DNA of 46,306 nucleotides from positions 22,756 through 69,061 of the forward strand of contig JAAAVE010000004.1 in assembly GCA_015679605.1 (NCBI GenBank). The letters run 5' to 3'. The notes below the pieces were generated by a model that was given only the letters and a program-made list of their open reading frames with translations, made no database searches and was not told where the DNA came from. Source of the DNA: Podila epigama. Lineage: Eukaryota; Mortierellomycota; Mortierellomycetes; Mortierellales; Mortierellaceae. Positions 31,308 to 42,122 of the stretch are shown here, one piece after another (within the stretch, counting starts at the first letter, position 1; each line of letters begins with the position of its first letter). A program made the position numbers and the translations under genes.

Positions 31308-34300
31308 TCAAATGGGAGGCAGTTCTGGAACGGCACCATAAACTTGTTTGAAGGCGTCACCATATTTTGCGAGCCAGGCCACGCGAGCCACCCGTCGACG
31401 TTCAATCCGCTCCTCCTCTGTTTCGCGCTCGTCCTCATCCTCTTCATCCTCTTCATCCTCATCCTCATCTTCCTCGTCGTCCTCATCACAGTTTTCTTCA
31501 TCATGTTCTTCATCTTCATATTCTTCGTCCGCCTTATCGTCACCGACAACTTCGTTATTTTTTTGCCCTGGTTGCACTCGTCCTTTGACGTGTGGCCCCA
31601 AGATTTCACCTTGACTCAGCTTTGCATGCTGAAGCTGTGGATGACGCGACAATTGTTGTTGTCCATTGCGGATATTTTGCTTATCCGTTGGTGTTAATCG
31701 ACTCGGATGGCCATCAAATGAATGCAATGTCCTTCCTGACCTGGGACTGATGACAGTGTTTTGAGATGTCTTGAGTATACTTGAAGGCGTCGATTGTTGC
31801 CGCATCTTGTCACTCGGTCGAGACTGCATAGCTGCAGGTTTGAGTGATGCTGTTGTGGTCTTTCCAGAGACAGGTGTCCAATGAGACTGAGAATGCATTG
31901 ACGCGACCCCTCCTATCTCTGCACGAGTGCGAAGACTCGATACCGATGCTCCTCCTTTGTTGGTTGAAGACACTGTCTCCATGACAGTAGCAGCAACAGC
32001 CTCTGTCGATGAAAAGACCTGTGAACCAGAAGGGGATGGAAGAGGTGTCGATCCTTTGGCAAATGTTACCTTCTTTTGAGTTGTGCCACAGGATGTACCA
32101 TTGGATGAAGAAGACGATGTAATCTTTGTGGAGGATGCGGTATTGGCTGAATGAACGCGTTTCTTTTTGAGACATGATTTGAGTGGAAGGTTCGAAGGGT
32201 TACGCGGATGATGATGATGATGATGATGTTGTTGTTGTTGTTGCTGTTGGTTTTGTTGTGTTTGTGAGTTCAGGCGCACGTTTTTCGTGGTATTCATCAT
32301 TGTTACCGAGGCCGCAGCTACAGGCTCCGAGGTCACGGCTGCTTGACCAACCGATGGCAACAGAGTTAATGCAGAGAGTGTTGTGGCGGCGAGTGTATAC
32401 GCCGATGATGAAGATGACTGTTGTTCCAAAGTCGGACTGATAAAGCCCACCAGGTTGGAGTTGGAGCCACTGGGTGATAAGGAGGATGTATTACCACTGG
32501 CGGCTCGAGATCTGAGTTTTTGAGGTGAGGTGGAGAATGACTTAGCGAGTTTCGCGACAAGACCACTGTGAATGGTGCTCAGAACTGGGTCCATGAATTT
32601 GGTATCATTGATAGGCGTGGAGGACGGTGAGGAGGACGAGGAAGAAGAAGAAGACGAGGGGGCTAAAGTCGAGAGGAAAGGTGAGCTGCAAGAAGAAGAA
32701 GAAGTGACTGACAAGGTCGATGTCAGAGTAGGCGTCAGCAAGTCTTGGCGAGAGTATTGAGATGTCGACGCAACTTCAGTACTCGTGCCTGAACCTCTAC
32801 GCGAACTTGCGTGACTCGAAGGTGTGGATGGTGAAGGCAACACGGCCGAAGTGAGATCAAAGAGAAGAGGTAATGCGGGTGAAGTGAGAGTCGTTGTTCC
32901 GCTGGTTGTTGTTGTTGTTGTAGTTGTTGCTGTTTTTGCTGCTGCTATTGGTGTATCCTTGGATAATCCATCCTGTGCATTAGTGTCCGCAACACTAATG
33001 ATGCCTTCGTCAGGGGCCGTGAGTGGAGCCGACTTTGCACTTTCGATGACAACTATGCGAACTAGGTCGTCTTTGGAGACAGTCTTCTTGACCAGGCCTT
33101 CTTGCTTTAGATCATCGCGTTTAGAGCTCTTGTCGTTTGCCGTTGACAAGGACGTTGAGGACTCTGACGTTGGCACAACAGTGGGCGTAGATGCCGCTTC
33201 TGTACTTGCGTGGGCCTCATTTTCAGTCAACTGCGAGCCGACCTTTATGTCATCCTGCTCATCCTTGACCGTGGCCACGTTCTGTAGAGAGTCATCGACA
33301 TGACACTTTTCAGCCTCGTCTTTGACCTTGCTCTTTACAAACTCTTGACAAGACTCTTCCATATGAGACGTAGCAATGATGGCGATATCACTCTCGCTTC
33401 TTCCTTCTTGTTCTCCTCCATTACCGGAGCCTTCACCGCCATTATAACTTTCTCCAACCTCGTCATTTCTTTTCTCTGCCGCCTTGGCAGCATCAAAGTG
33501 AACGCTTTCTGATTTTTTGACCAAGATAGGTACCGGAGGCAGAGCGATTTGAACCGAGTTGGAAACACACGAAATAGCGCCAGAGATGGTTGAGATGCGA
33601 TTATGGTTGTATTGACTGATAATGTCAATTGGCAACTCCAAAAACGCACCCAACCGACCCTTGAAGAAGAACTTGATGACAAACATGTACTCGACCTTGA
33701 GTAATTCGCGGTCTAGAATAGTCAATGCCGTTTCCTGAGGTAATATCGTGGGAATACACATTAGAAAAACAAAGAGGTTGTCAAAAACGATTGCAAACCA
33801 AGACCCAGAAATTTCAACTTTTTTTGTTCTTTTTCACTCTTTTCATTCTTTCTTACCGGAATACGCATGCCGAGTTTGTACATGGACAGGGACTTTGTTG
33901 TTCGAAAGTCTTCATAATCTTCATAATAACCCTTGAGATGGTTATCATTGGCATGATTCTCCTCTGATTGCGCAGGGACATAATCCTTTGCAATCTTGAC
34001 AACATGGGTCTCGACCAGTTTACGTGCCGGCGGTTGTAACTGACCAGCATGGACACAATGGTCATCATGTTGTCCATCTAGAAGAGAGTATATGTTGATG
34101 GTCTCGACTAGCGATACCTTGATATCAACCACCCGCATGAGATCCGATTTTACTACAAACATGTCCAAAGTGACATTGTCGCCTGCTGCTGCAACAGACT
34201 TGTCAATATGTGCTCCAAATCCAACCTCATCCATACTCCCATCCAGACTAGATTCCCGGGTATACTGCCTGGAACGGGTCATGGACTGTCTTTGTGGTTG

Positions 34301-34669
34301 TTGCTGTGGTTGCAGTTGATGTTGTTGCTCATCTTGCATCTCTGTTGACGTATTGTCCTGGAACCTGTTCTTTTTGGCCGTTGTCAAGTTTGTATCTCCA
34401 GACATTTGATGCTCAGATAGACCGCCGCTGCCTCCCGCAGCCCTAGAAGAAGCTGAATGATGATGCTGTTTCTGATGATCCTTGTGGTTATTGTGGTACT
34501 TTCGATAGCCATGACTATTGCTGTACTGGTAATGGCTACTCTGACTTGACGTTACGGGACCCAGTCCCCAAAGGCTATAGGGTTTCACTGCTGCTGTACC
34601 AAGGACAGAATTGGCCTTTGGGATCACGAAACGGACGCTAGGTCGCTTGTTACTTGGATTGGTAGAAAG

Positions 34670-34716
<47 letters not shown>

Positions 34717-37148
34717 GAGAGTTTTGATCACTTTGAAGGTCAGGGTTGTGTTTTCCTGGTGGCGACAGATCATGAGGGGACGCGATCTTGGTTGCGGCTC
34801 GGATCTGGACCAGCTCAAAGAGCGACACGGGCATCGGGCGTTGGAGTACGAACGATTCTTTGCCCACCCGGATATGTACATTACTATTTGTTGTTGGTGG
34901 AAGGAAAAAAAAAACGCGCATGTTTGTATGTGGGTCAAGATCATTGTTGTACCTGATTTTTTGAAGGTGCATGAATGTGTTCCATGATATCAAACAAAGA
35001 ACCATTTATCAAAAAAGAATCCTTACGCTGTCAGTTGATAACAGATGGAGGCATGTGCACTCTTGAAGACACCACCAACTTTCTCGGGAACACGCATCTG
35101 GAAGGTGATGCCCTGCTGTGTACCAGGGAGAATACAACCAGGTTGGAATGTAAGAGGCACACCCGATGCTGTCGGCGACGTTGGTGTTGCATCCCGGCGT
35201 TGGGTTGCAGAGATCCTTAAGACGGCTGGAGGCTCGGAGACAGAGCGGCCTCTGACGAGATTGGGGGTCATGGAAGATGCAGACGAAAGATTGGACGATG
35301 TGCTGACAGAAGACGATATGGCTCCTAAAGGTGCGGTCATGGCTGTGGTAGAGGATGAGGAGGATGGGTCTTGGATCCACTTGAAATCTTGTACAGGCAA
35401 GATCTGGGTCTTGTGCAAGAAACAGTGATGATCTGTACGCGTCCTTGACAATATCCCACCCCCAGTTGTTACCTCTATTGCGCCAGTGAATTAACATGGC
35501 AAGCACAAAAAAAAAGACATGGATTTGATTATGAGAATCGAAGTGATGAACAAAAGAATGTAGCGTCTCTTTTTTTTGTATGTGTGTATTGTGCATTACC
35601 TTCAACTCCTGTTAGGTCAATCTCGACGTGTTCAATGCGAACCATCCGGTCATGCTTGAGATACTTTTGCAATAACTTTTTTTCTTGTTTTTGAGCATGA
35701 CTTTTAGTACCACCATCGCGTCCGCCAGAATGATGATCCTGATACCGATGTCCATCGTTTCCTTGCTGGTTCTGCTGCTGTTGTTGTTCTTGTTCTTGTT
35801 GTTGTTGCTGCTGCTGCTGTTGTTGCTCCAAAAGGACCGATTGAGCAACAATGACTTTTTTCATCTCTGTCTCTGGCAGTTCCCTTGCACTCACAATCAA
35901 CACACCTCGTAGAAACTCGCCCGCGGCTTTGATAGGTTCAGGTACTCTCCAATCTAGTTTCACAGCTGGGTGTTTCTCCACCATTTTACATACTCGGGGA
36001 CACCCATGTTGCTGGAAAACGTGTTGTTGCTGCTGTTGCTGTTGCTGTTGTTTTTCGAACAAACTTGCTGTTGTGCTTCCCTCACTAGTCATTCCAATGT
36101 TGACCTCTAGGTCTCCACTGCTGCTGCTGCTGCATTCATCCTTCTGAATTGGGCCAACAGCAGCACTGTGGCTGTTTGGCGCACGGACCAGGCAACATTT
36201 TGGTGTTGCGTCTACGAGCAGACCTAGCGACCCATTGTTGACCGAGTGCAACGTGTTTGTTCCATGAGTCTCTGACGGAGTCAGTGTTGCTGATGTTGAT
36301 ATTTCTGTTGTTGGTGATGATGTTGTTGCCGTAGTAGGAGTAGGAGGAGGTTGGATAGGAGCGACACTGACTTTAGAATACGAGAATCGTCTTCGTCTTG
36401 ATTTTGTTGAGCTCTGACTACTACTATTACTTCGTTTATGCTGTTTATGTTGAGAATGGTCTGATGGACTATGGCTGTTGTTGGTAGAGATGTGAGTAAG
36501 GCCTTGATGAGGAGGATGGTGGTGGTGGTGGTGCAAGTGATGATGTTGATGAAGACGATGTGAGCGTTTGTTTGAATACTGGATATGCTGGTGAGAAAGC
36601 GGTATGACCATTGGTGTATGGGTATATTGTTGTTGTTGTTGCGAATGGTCTAAAGGCTTCGCCACGCTCCTTGGAGGTGATATTCTTGCTGTCGCTACCT
36701 CTGTCGCTACCTCTGTTGCTGTCTCTGTCGCCATCTCTTCCTTCCGTGCTCCCGATGAGGTAGCTGTGATGCGAGACGACAATGATGCTGTCCGCATAAT
36801 CTGTAGTGAAGCAGTCTTTGTCTCATCCACAACAACTAACGATGGATGCTCTTTTGTCTGTACAGATTTCATTGCTGGCGATGCTGGTAATCCTGTCGTT
36901 TCTCTAGATGATGGCGTTGCAGAACACTGTTCGTCTTCGTCTTCAGAGATCTTTGCAGTTGCTTGAATAGCACCCGCAAGAGTTGTCTCTTCAGCAGCGA
37001 GAGCCATGCTTGCTGTCACAGCAGTATCCATATCTGTTGTATCCTCTGATGCGATGAGGGCTTTCTTGGACAGATTTGCTGTCGACTGTTCTACGAGGGT
37101 GGGTTTGTGTTCTGAAGCTGCTTCATGGTGTGGAGAAGATTCATTCAT
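31308..37148 (-). CDS. Very large arrestin-fold protein with polyQ insertions and acidic tail
   Basis: Four exons (35600-37148, 35027-35474, 33857-34952, 31308-33734) give about 1839 aa, far above typical fungal alpha-arrestins. An arrestin N-like domain starts near residue 390 (AVKLDWRVPEPIKAAGEFLR, then VRIEHVEIDLTGVE across the first splice, CFLHKTQILPV, PGTQQGITFQMRVPEK, SAHASICYQLTA). The C-like domain follows in exons 3-4 (GDNVTLDMFVVKSDLMRVVD, VVKIAKDYVPAQ, RELLKVEYMFVIKFFFKG). These folds are broken by polyQ runs, His/Asn-rich stretches and Ser/Thr-rich insertions. The tail has a stretch of about 40 Asp/Glu before the end VPELPPI. Alpha-arrestins link ubiquitin ligases to membrane cargo; that role is inferred. 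No clear PPxY motif was seen. Confidence 0.72.
34669..34717 (-). repeat. CAA/polyQ tract, 16 Gln
   Basis: Pure GTT repeat on the plus strand (CAA codons on the coding strand) in the arrestin-like C domain region. Purity suggests recent or variable expansion. Confidence 0.9.
35773..35827 (-). repeat. Mixed CAG/CAA polyQ tract in the arrestin-like gene
   Basis: About 18 Gln with interspersed Glu, inserted inside the N arrestin-like domain. A further CAA/CAG run of about 9 Gln lies at 36026-36053. Confidence 0.85.
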
Positions 37149-39738
37149 GATGATTTTTATATGGGGTTGGGTAATTGTCGATTATGGATTTACCTGGGGG
37201 TAAAAAGTGTGAAAAGTGTGCGTGAAAAGTGAAAGGCAAAGATACAAGGAGAAAGAGAGGGAGTGAATGTCAAGTGGGGATAGTGAAAGTGTAATAGTAA
37301 CTAAAAAAGTGCGGAGTGTGTGTGTGTGTGTGTGTGTGAGAGTGGTTCAAATGGATGAGGGTATCATGGACTTTTTTTTATTGCCAAAGTGAGAGACTGG
37401 ACTGGTAGACGACGAGGGGAAGAAAAGGTTAGAGAAGCGAGCGTGAAGGAAGGATGGATTGGTCAAACAGTCGATGGGCCGACATACGAAGGAGGTGAAC
37501 GTTTCGTCTTTATTCGTGTGTGGTGTACCACTGCGTGGGTGAGAGTGAGGGCAATGACAAGAGATAATGGCGATGGGGATGGGGCTGTGAAGGGCAAACG
37601 GAGGATGTGACAAAGAAGAAGAAGAAGGAATAAAAAGACAATGGTAACGAAAAGGACGTTGCGTTGGGTGAGGTTCGTTTGTCGTTTCTTTGAGTTGTGG
37701 AGAAGGGTAGGAAAAAGGTGCATCTGCAAGGTGACCAATGCACCTCCATTCTCTCTGGTCCTGGGCATTGTTCACCACCATTGTCCTGCAGTTGTTTTTG
37801 TATGTTCCTGTCAGTCGGTTTACTCCAATGAGTATTTCCATACAGTCATTCATACGCAAAAAAGCGCACCACAACCACACAAAGTGCACAAAAACACAAA
37901 AGTACTCATAACGACAATCATTTAGAGAGTGCCATAAAAAATGGAGGGCGAAGGATAACGCAAAAAAGGTGCTTCGTCACAGTCACTTACTCACTCGTAG
38001 CAGCCAGCATTGACAGAGATGCGACTAAATTGACCTGTGGACAATTTTCTATCAGGGTTCGATAGGATGGTAGTAGTAACACTGAATGAAAGAGGATGGA
38101 TGAGGCAATGGTCTTTTATCCATGGATAGTAGACGGGGGGAAAGGCGGGAAAACTCATGGGTCTCTTGTGGTCTTCTCCATGACATTGTTTGAGTAAACA
38201 AGAAAATATCCGTTGAATATCCATCAACCATGCTGGCAAATTTCAAGGCGGTACAGTCACTTTGCATGAATGGTGTCATTGAACACGACCTTGAGTGAGG
38301 GTTTATACGATGCATGTGCACTTTATTTCAATGGCAACAATGGCACAAAAGAGAACAATGGTCAATTCATCCAACGGCCCCTAGTTCTCCAGTACCTGAG
38401 AACAGATATAAAAGGATAAACCCTGCCCATAATACATGCACAAAGGAAGAGACAGACAGACATAGAGAAGACTGAGCAAGTGTGCGCCTTGGGGCTATGG
38501 TGTTTTTTTTTTGCATAAATGACAATGGTGGGCAGTAAAAAACAGACACTGCGGTAGAATAAATAGGGTGAAAGTGTATCTGAACAAACGCAAGTAGCAA
38601 GATGAACAAACACATTTGTGCTGAGGGGTTAGATTACCCTCCCTCCCTTTCCCCCCCTCTTCCAACCATGTCAATCCATGTCAATCCTTCCTTACTACCG
38701 TCATTTATATTGCAAGAAGGGATGCCCATCCATGCAAAAAGGATGAGTGGTGACCGCATAGCTCCTCTGTCCACTTCCTGGCCGATATTGGAACATGGCA
38801 TAAATCCTGTCGATCATTTCGTGAGCCAGAGACTTGTGGTTTCAATCCTTTTTTTTCTTTTCTTTTTTTGTTCTAGTGGATGTGAGCGCGATGTCGAGAA
38901 GATATGAAGAATCGTCAACGTCGTTCTCAGATGGCATCCTGTATCATTGTAGGAGCGCCCTACATGTAGACAACGCGCATTATTTTTATATACGTTTTGA
39001 GTTATCTTTCGAACACACTCACACCAAGTCTATCACATTGTTTGTTTTTGTTTTGAGTAAGATGATATATATACACGAGGTTTTTTTATTATTCCTTTTT
39101 TCTATCTTTCTTTTTTGATTTTTTTTTCTTTCTTTTGATGTGTTCTTTTTGTGAGAATAAAAAAAAACTGGTTTTCAACCGTGTGGATAGCAATGTGTGA
39201 TTTTTTTTTTTGTGTGTATGTTGTGTGTGTCTTTTCTCTTTTTTTGAAAAAAGAATCTGACATAGAGAACCCAGATTTATAAAAAAAAACGTTGAAGAAA
39301 TATATAAAGAAAAAAAAGAAATAAAAAAGAGTGATATAAAAAGAAATGACCTAAGGTCGCATTTTTTTTTTTTTTTCCTTTTTTCAAAAAACACCCCCTA
39401 CCCCGCAGATGATGTCCTTTGCCTTTTCAGAAGAAAAAGAAAAATAGAGAAAAACTGTTATACACAATGGAAGAAAACGAGAAAACAAACAAGAGAATGA
39501 AAAAAAAAAATTGTAAAAAAGAAATGTAAAAAAAAAAATGGGGACAACGAAAATACGCCAGGTATACATGTCCATGCTCCTTTTTTTGTCGGATTTTGCA
39601 TCCTTGAATCCATTCTGCGTCTTAGCCTCCTTTTGTCCATGCCTTGTTTTCCTTTTGAAATCAGTCAAGAGAAAAAAAAAAGACGAGATCCGGTACAAAG
39701 AGTGACTAATAAGCAAAAAAATGAGATCCATGGCTGCT
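37149..39738. other. Gene-poor 2.6 kb region
   Basis: The left part is the arrestin-gene leader/promoter, with repeated GTGAAA elements (37208-37234), a GT run (37318-37338) and CT-rich leader-like sequence (coding strand) to about 37700. From about 38820 to 39540 it is dominated by A and T homopolymers. No supported gene; reading frames lack conservation features. Confidence 0.5.
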
Positions 39739-40689
39739 TTAGAGACGGGCGTTGGAGCCAGGGGCGCGGGAGATGGTGGCGGTGATGAGACCGGAGGGAT
39801 CGGACAAGGGCTGGTAGACATCAGCGTGCTCGGCCAAGTTCTTGGTGCCGCGGAAGTAAGACAAATCAACGGCAAAGAAGTGGCGGTTGGGAAGAGCATA
39901 GGAGACACGGTTGAGCCACTTCCAGTTCTGGATCGACTGAGCAGCCATCTTGTAGAGAGTGGCCTGGACAGAGGCAGACTCGTCCTCAGCAAAGGTCTTG
40001 CAGGTGACATCACGAACAGAGTCGTAGATCTTGTTGAAGGGGATCTGGCTCAAGGAGCCGAGCAAGTTCTCGGTGGAGACGGAAGGAATGTTGAACTCCC
40101 AGTTGGCGTCGACACAGGTGGAGAGGATACGGTCCTTGGCCTCGGGCAAGGTGGTGTACTCATCACGGACAAAGTCCTCGAAGGAAGAGCCGGTGGTCTT
40201 GAGGACGAGGAGGCCAGCGATGGCAGACTTGAGCTCAATGGAGCGACGGCCGTTGGATCCACGCTTGACAAAGATGTCAGTCTGGCGGGTCTCGTCACCA
40301 TCGCGCCAGAAAGAGTGGTTGTGGGGCTTGCCATCGACGATCATGCGAGCCCAGCGGTGGCGGATGATGGAGACATGGGCACCCTCGACCCAGGCGTAGG
40401 TGTTGACAAAGTGGTTGGCGAGCTCGGCAGCGAAGAGCTCAAGGGTATCGACGACCTTGGAGGACTTTGCAATGACGTAGCAGGTGTTCTTCATGGAGTC
40501 GGTGGCGACGACGGCCTTGTTGGAGGCCTCGGTGTAGGAGGTGGTGAAGGAAGCGCCGGAGAGGAGGACACGGATGGTGAGGTCGTCGACACGGTGAACT
40601 TTGGAGTCTCTGTGGACCTTGAGCAGGCGGACGCGGTCCTTTCCGTACTCTTGCTTATCGAGGTAGACGTTGACAGTTGGGTGGACCAT
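39739..40689 (-). CDS. Uricase (urate oxidase)
   Basis: Oxidises urate to 5-hydroxyisourate in purine catabolism, in peroxisomes. Single exon, 316 aa (family about 300). Landmarks: YGKDRVRLLKVHR near the start with the first catalytic Lys region, VVATDSMKNTCYVIAK with the T-D-S-x-K-N active-site motif, ELANHFVNTYAWVEGAHVSI, HNHSFWRDGDE, LKTTGSSFEDFVRDEYTTLP, and DRILSTCVDANWEF. The C-terminus SNARL ends in ARL, a PTS1-type signal. It is the only compact intronless metabolic gene here, with strongly biased codons (mostly C- or G-ending), unlike the neighbouring low-complexity genes, suggesting high expression. The start at 40689 precedes a family-typical MVHPTVNVYLDKQEYGK. Confidence 0.96.
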   Translation of the reverse strand: MVHPTVNVYLDKQEYGKDRVRLLKVHRDSKVHRVDDLTIRVLLSGASFTTSYTEASNKAVVATDSMKNTCYVIAKSSKVVDTLELFAAELANHFVNTYAWVEGAHVSIIRHRWARMIVDGKPHNHSFWRDGDETRQTDIFVKRGSNGRRSIELKSAIAGLLVLKTTGSSFEDFVRDEYTTLPEAKDRILSTCVDANWEFNIPSVSTENLLGSLSQIPFNKIYDSVRDVTCKTFAEDESASVQATLYKMAAQSIQNWKWLNRVSYALPNRHFFAVDLSYFRGTKNLAEHADVYQPLSDPSGLITATISRAPGSNARL

Positions 40690-42122
40690 GTTGATGACGA
40701 TAATGAGATGTGATTTAGAGTGGAGAAAAGGGGTGGCTAGGGCTTTGCGTGTGAGGATGAATGGAATACAGAAGAAAGAAAAGAAGAAAAAAAAAAGGGA
40801 GAAGGAAGAGATATTTAAATGAAAACGACACACCAACAAAACAAGTACACAACAAGAAAAAAAAAATTAGTGCGATTGTCTCAGACATGTCACACGGGCA
40901 CGAATTCAATGGGGAGTGACCATAAAAAAAGAAAAAAAAAGTGGGGCCAAAACAGGAATACAAGAAATTGTGGGGAAGCTGCATGGAAATATGTGTGGTT
41001 TGGTTGTTCAGGCAGCGAGCGAGCAATTAGAGTTACGATAAAAGGCGTGAGCAGAGGAGAGAGAGTACGGAAGCTCACGGAGACGCCGGAAGAACACTCT
41101 GCACCCTTCTCCGGAACGGGGGAAACGGAAGAGGGCGTCCGTCCATCTTGTTCTTGTGTGTTGCTCCAAAGTCAAGCTGGGTACAAATTCTCCGTCATTT
41201 GAACATGTGTGTGTGTGTGTGTGGGGAAGAATAACGTGACCCACCTCTCTCTAATTGAATGAATTGTGTATCCCACCCACTGTTCAAATTATACCCACTT
41301 GGATTTAAAAATATCCAAGAGGTGGGTGGGTACAGGCAACAATCGAACATTTAACGGCAACTCTGGTTTTTGCTTCTTTTCGTAAAGGACATATCTAAAG
41401 CATAGGGAATTACCTATACCATACCATACCATACCATACCATTGAAGATCAACACTTATCGAATGCCAACTGCACGCTCGCTCCCAACTTGTTTGCCTTT
41501 GGATGAGCAAAAAGTAACTTGTCATTAAAAGTCTGAAAAAAATAAAATGCGGGGAATCATTGTGGGCCACAAGGTTCATTCTTATGCACAAGAAAAAATC
41601 GGGGCGTATGTCAGGTCAGACCGATTGTCACTTTCTACTTTCCCACACATTCATTCTCTGCAGGTAACTGACGGATTGGTTTACTTTTTGAGCTATAGGC
41701 TATAGTTTACATATGGCCTCTTGATGCGCAAAAACTGTCACTTGTCATCAACACAAACCAGCTCATCCTAATTGCTCTTTCAACCAATCAGTCAACGGTT
41801 GCCCGTCTATCACATTGCGGCAATCCATTGTTTACCTCAGTGGCTAATGTCTAGCATTTTTTGCCCACGGATCAACCTGTTACTTGTCACTCTCCACAAA
41901 ACCAAATCGCGTTTTCACCTCTATCTACACTACACTGTGATGTCCTACACCTCAAGCTACCCTTACCAATCCAACCTTGTGTCGATCCTATCGTTCCGTC
42001 TATCTTCAGGTAGATATCCACATCATCAAGAGTTACATTGAAAGTGAGAAAAGATTTATAGATGTATCTAATGTGGGATTTTTATAATTGTCTTGTTTTT
42101 CCATTGACCTTCCCTTCTTCAT
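40690..42122. other. Intergenic: uricase promoter and CAT 3' side
   Basis: An AT-rich ATATTTAAAT element lies at 40811-40820, 122 nt upstream of the uricase start. Further on are a GT run (41204-41222), five ATACC units (41416-41440) and no supported gene. Confidence 0.45.
41416..41440. repeat. (ATACC)5 pentanucleotide repeat
   Basis: Five perfect ATACC copies in the intergenic region upstream of uricase. Confidence 0.9.

Noticed and set aside
34895-34926. 32-nt intron-like segment in the arrestin-like gene
   Set aside because: Removal gives CGC followed by TAA; the frame stays open only if it is kept.
37347-37889. 180-codon minus-strand frame upstream of the arrestin-like gene
   Set aside because: Composition is that of a CT/CA-rich leader (Ser, Pro, His, Leu) with no recognisable domain.
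39721-40713. Long plus-strand open frame over uricase (and a similar one at 43570-44649 over carnitine acetyltransferase)
   Set aside because: Antisense shadows caused by strong codon bias; translations are Gly/Val/Leu-rich without family features.
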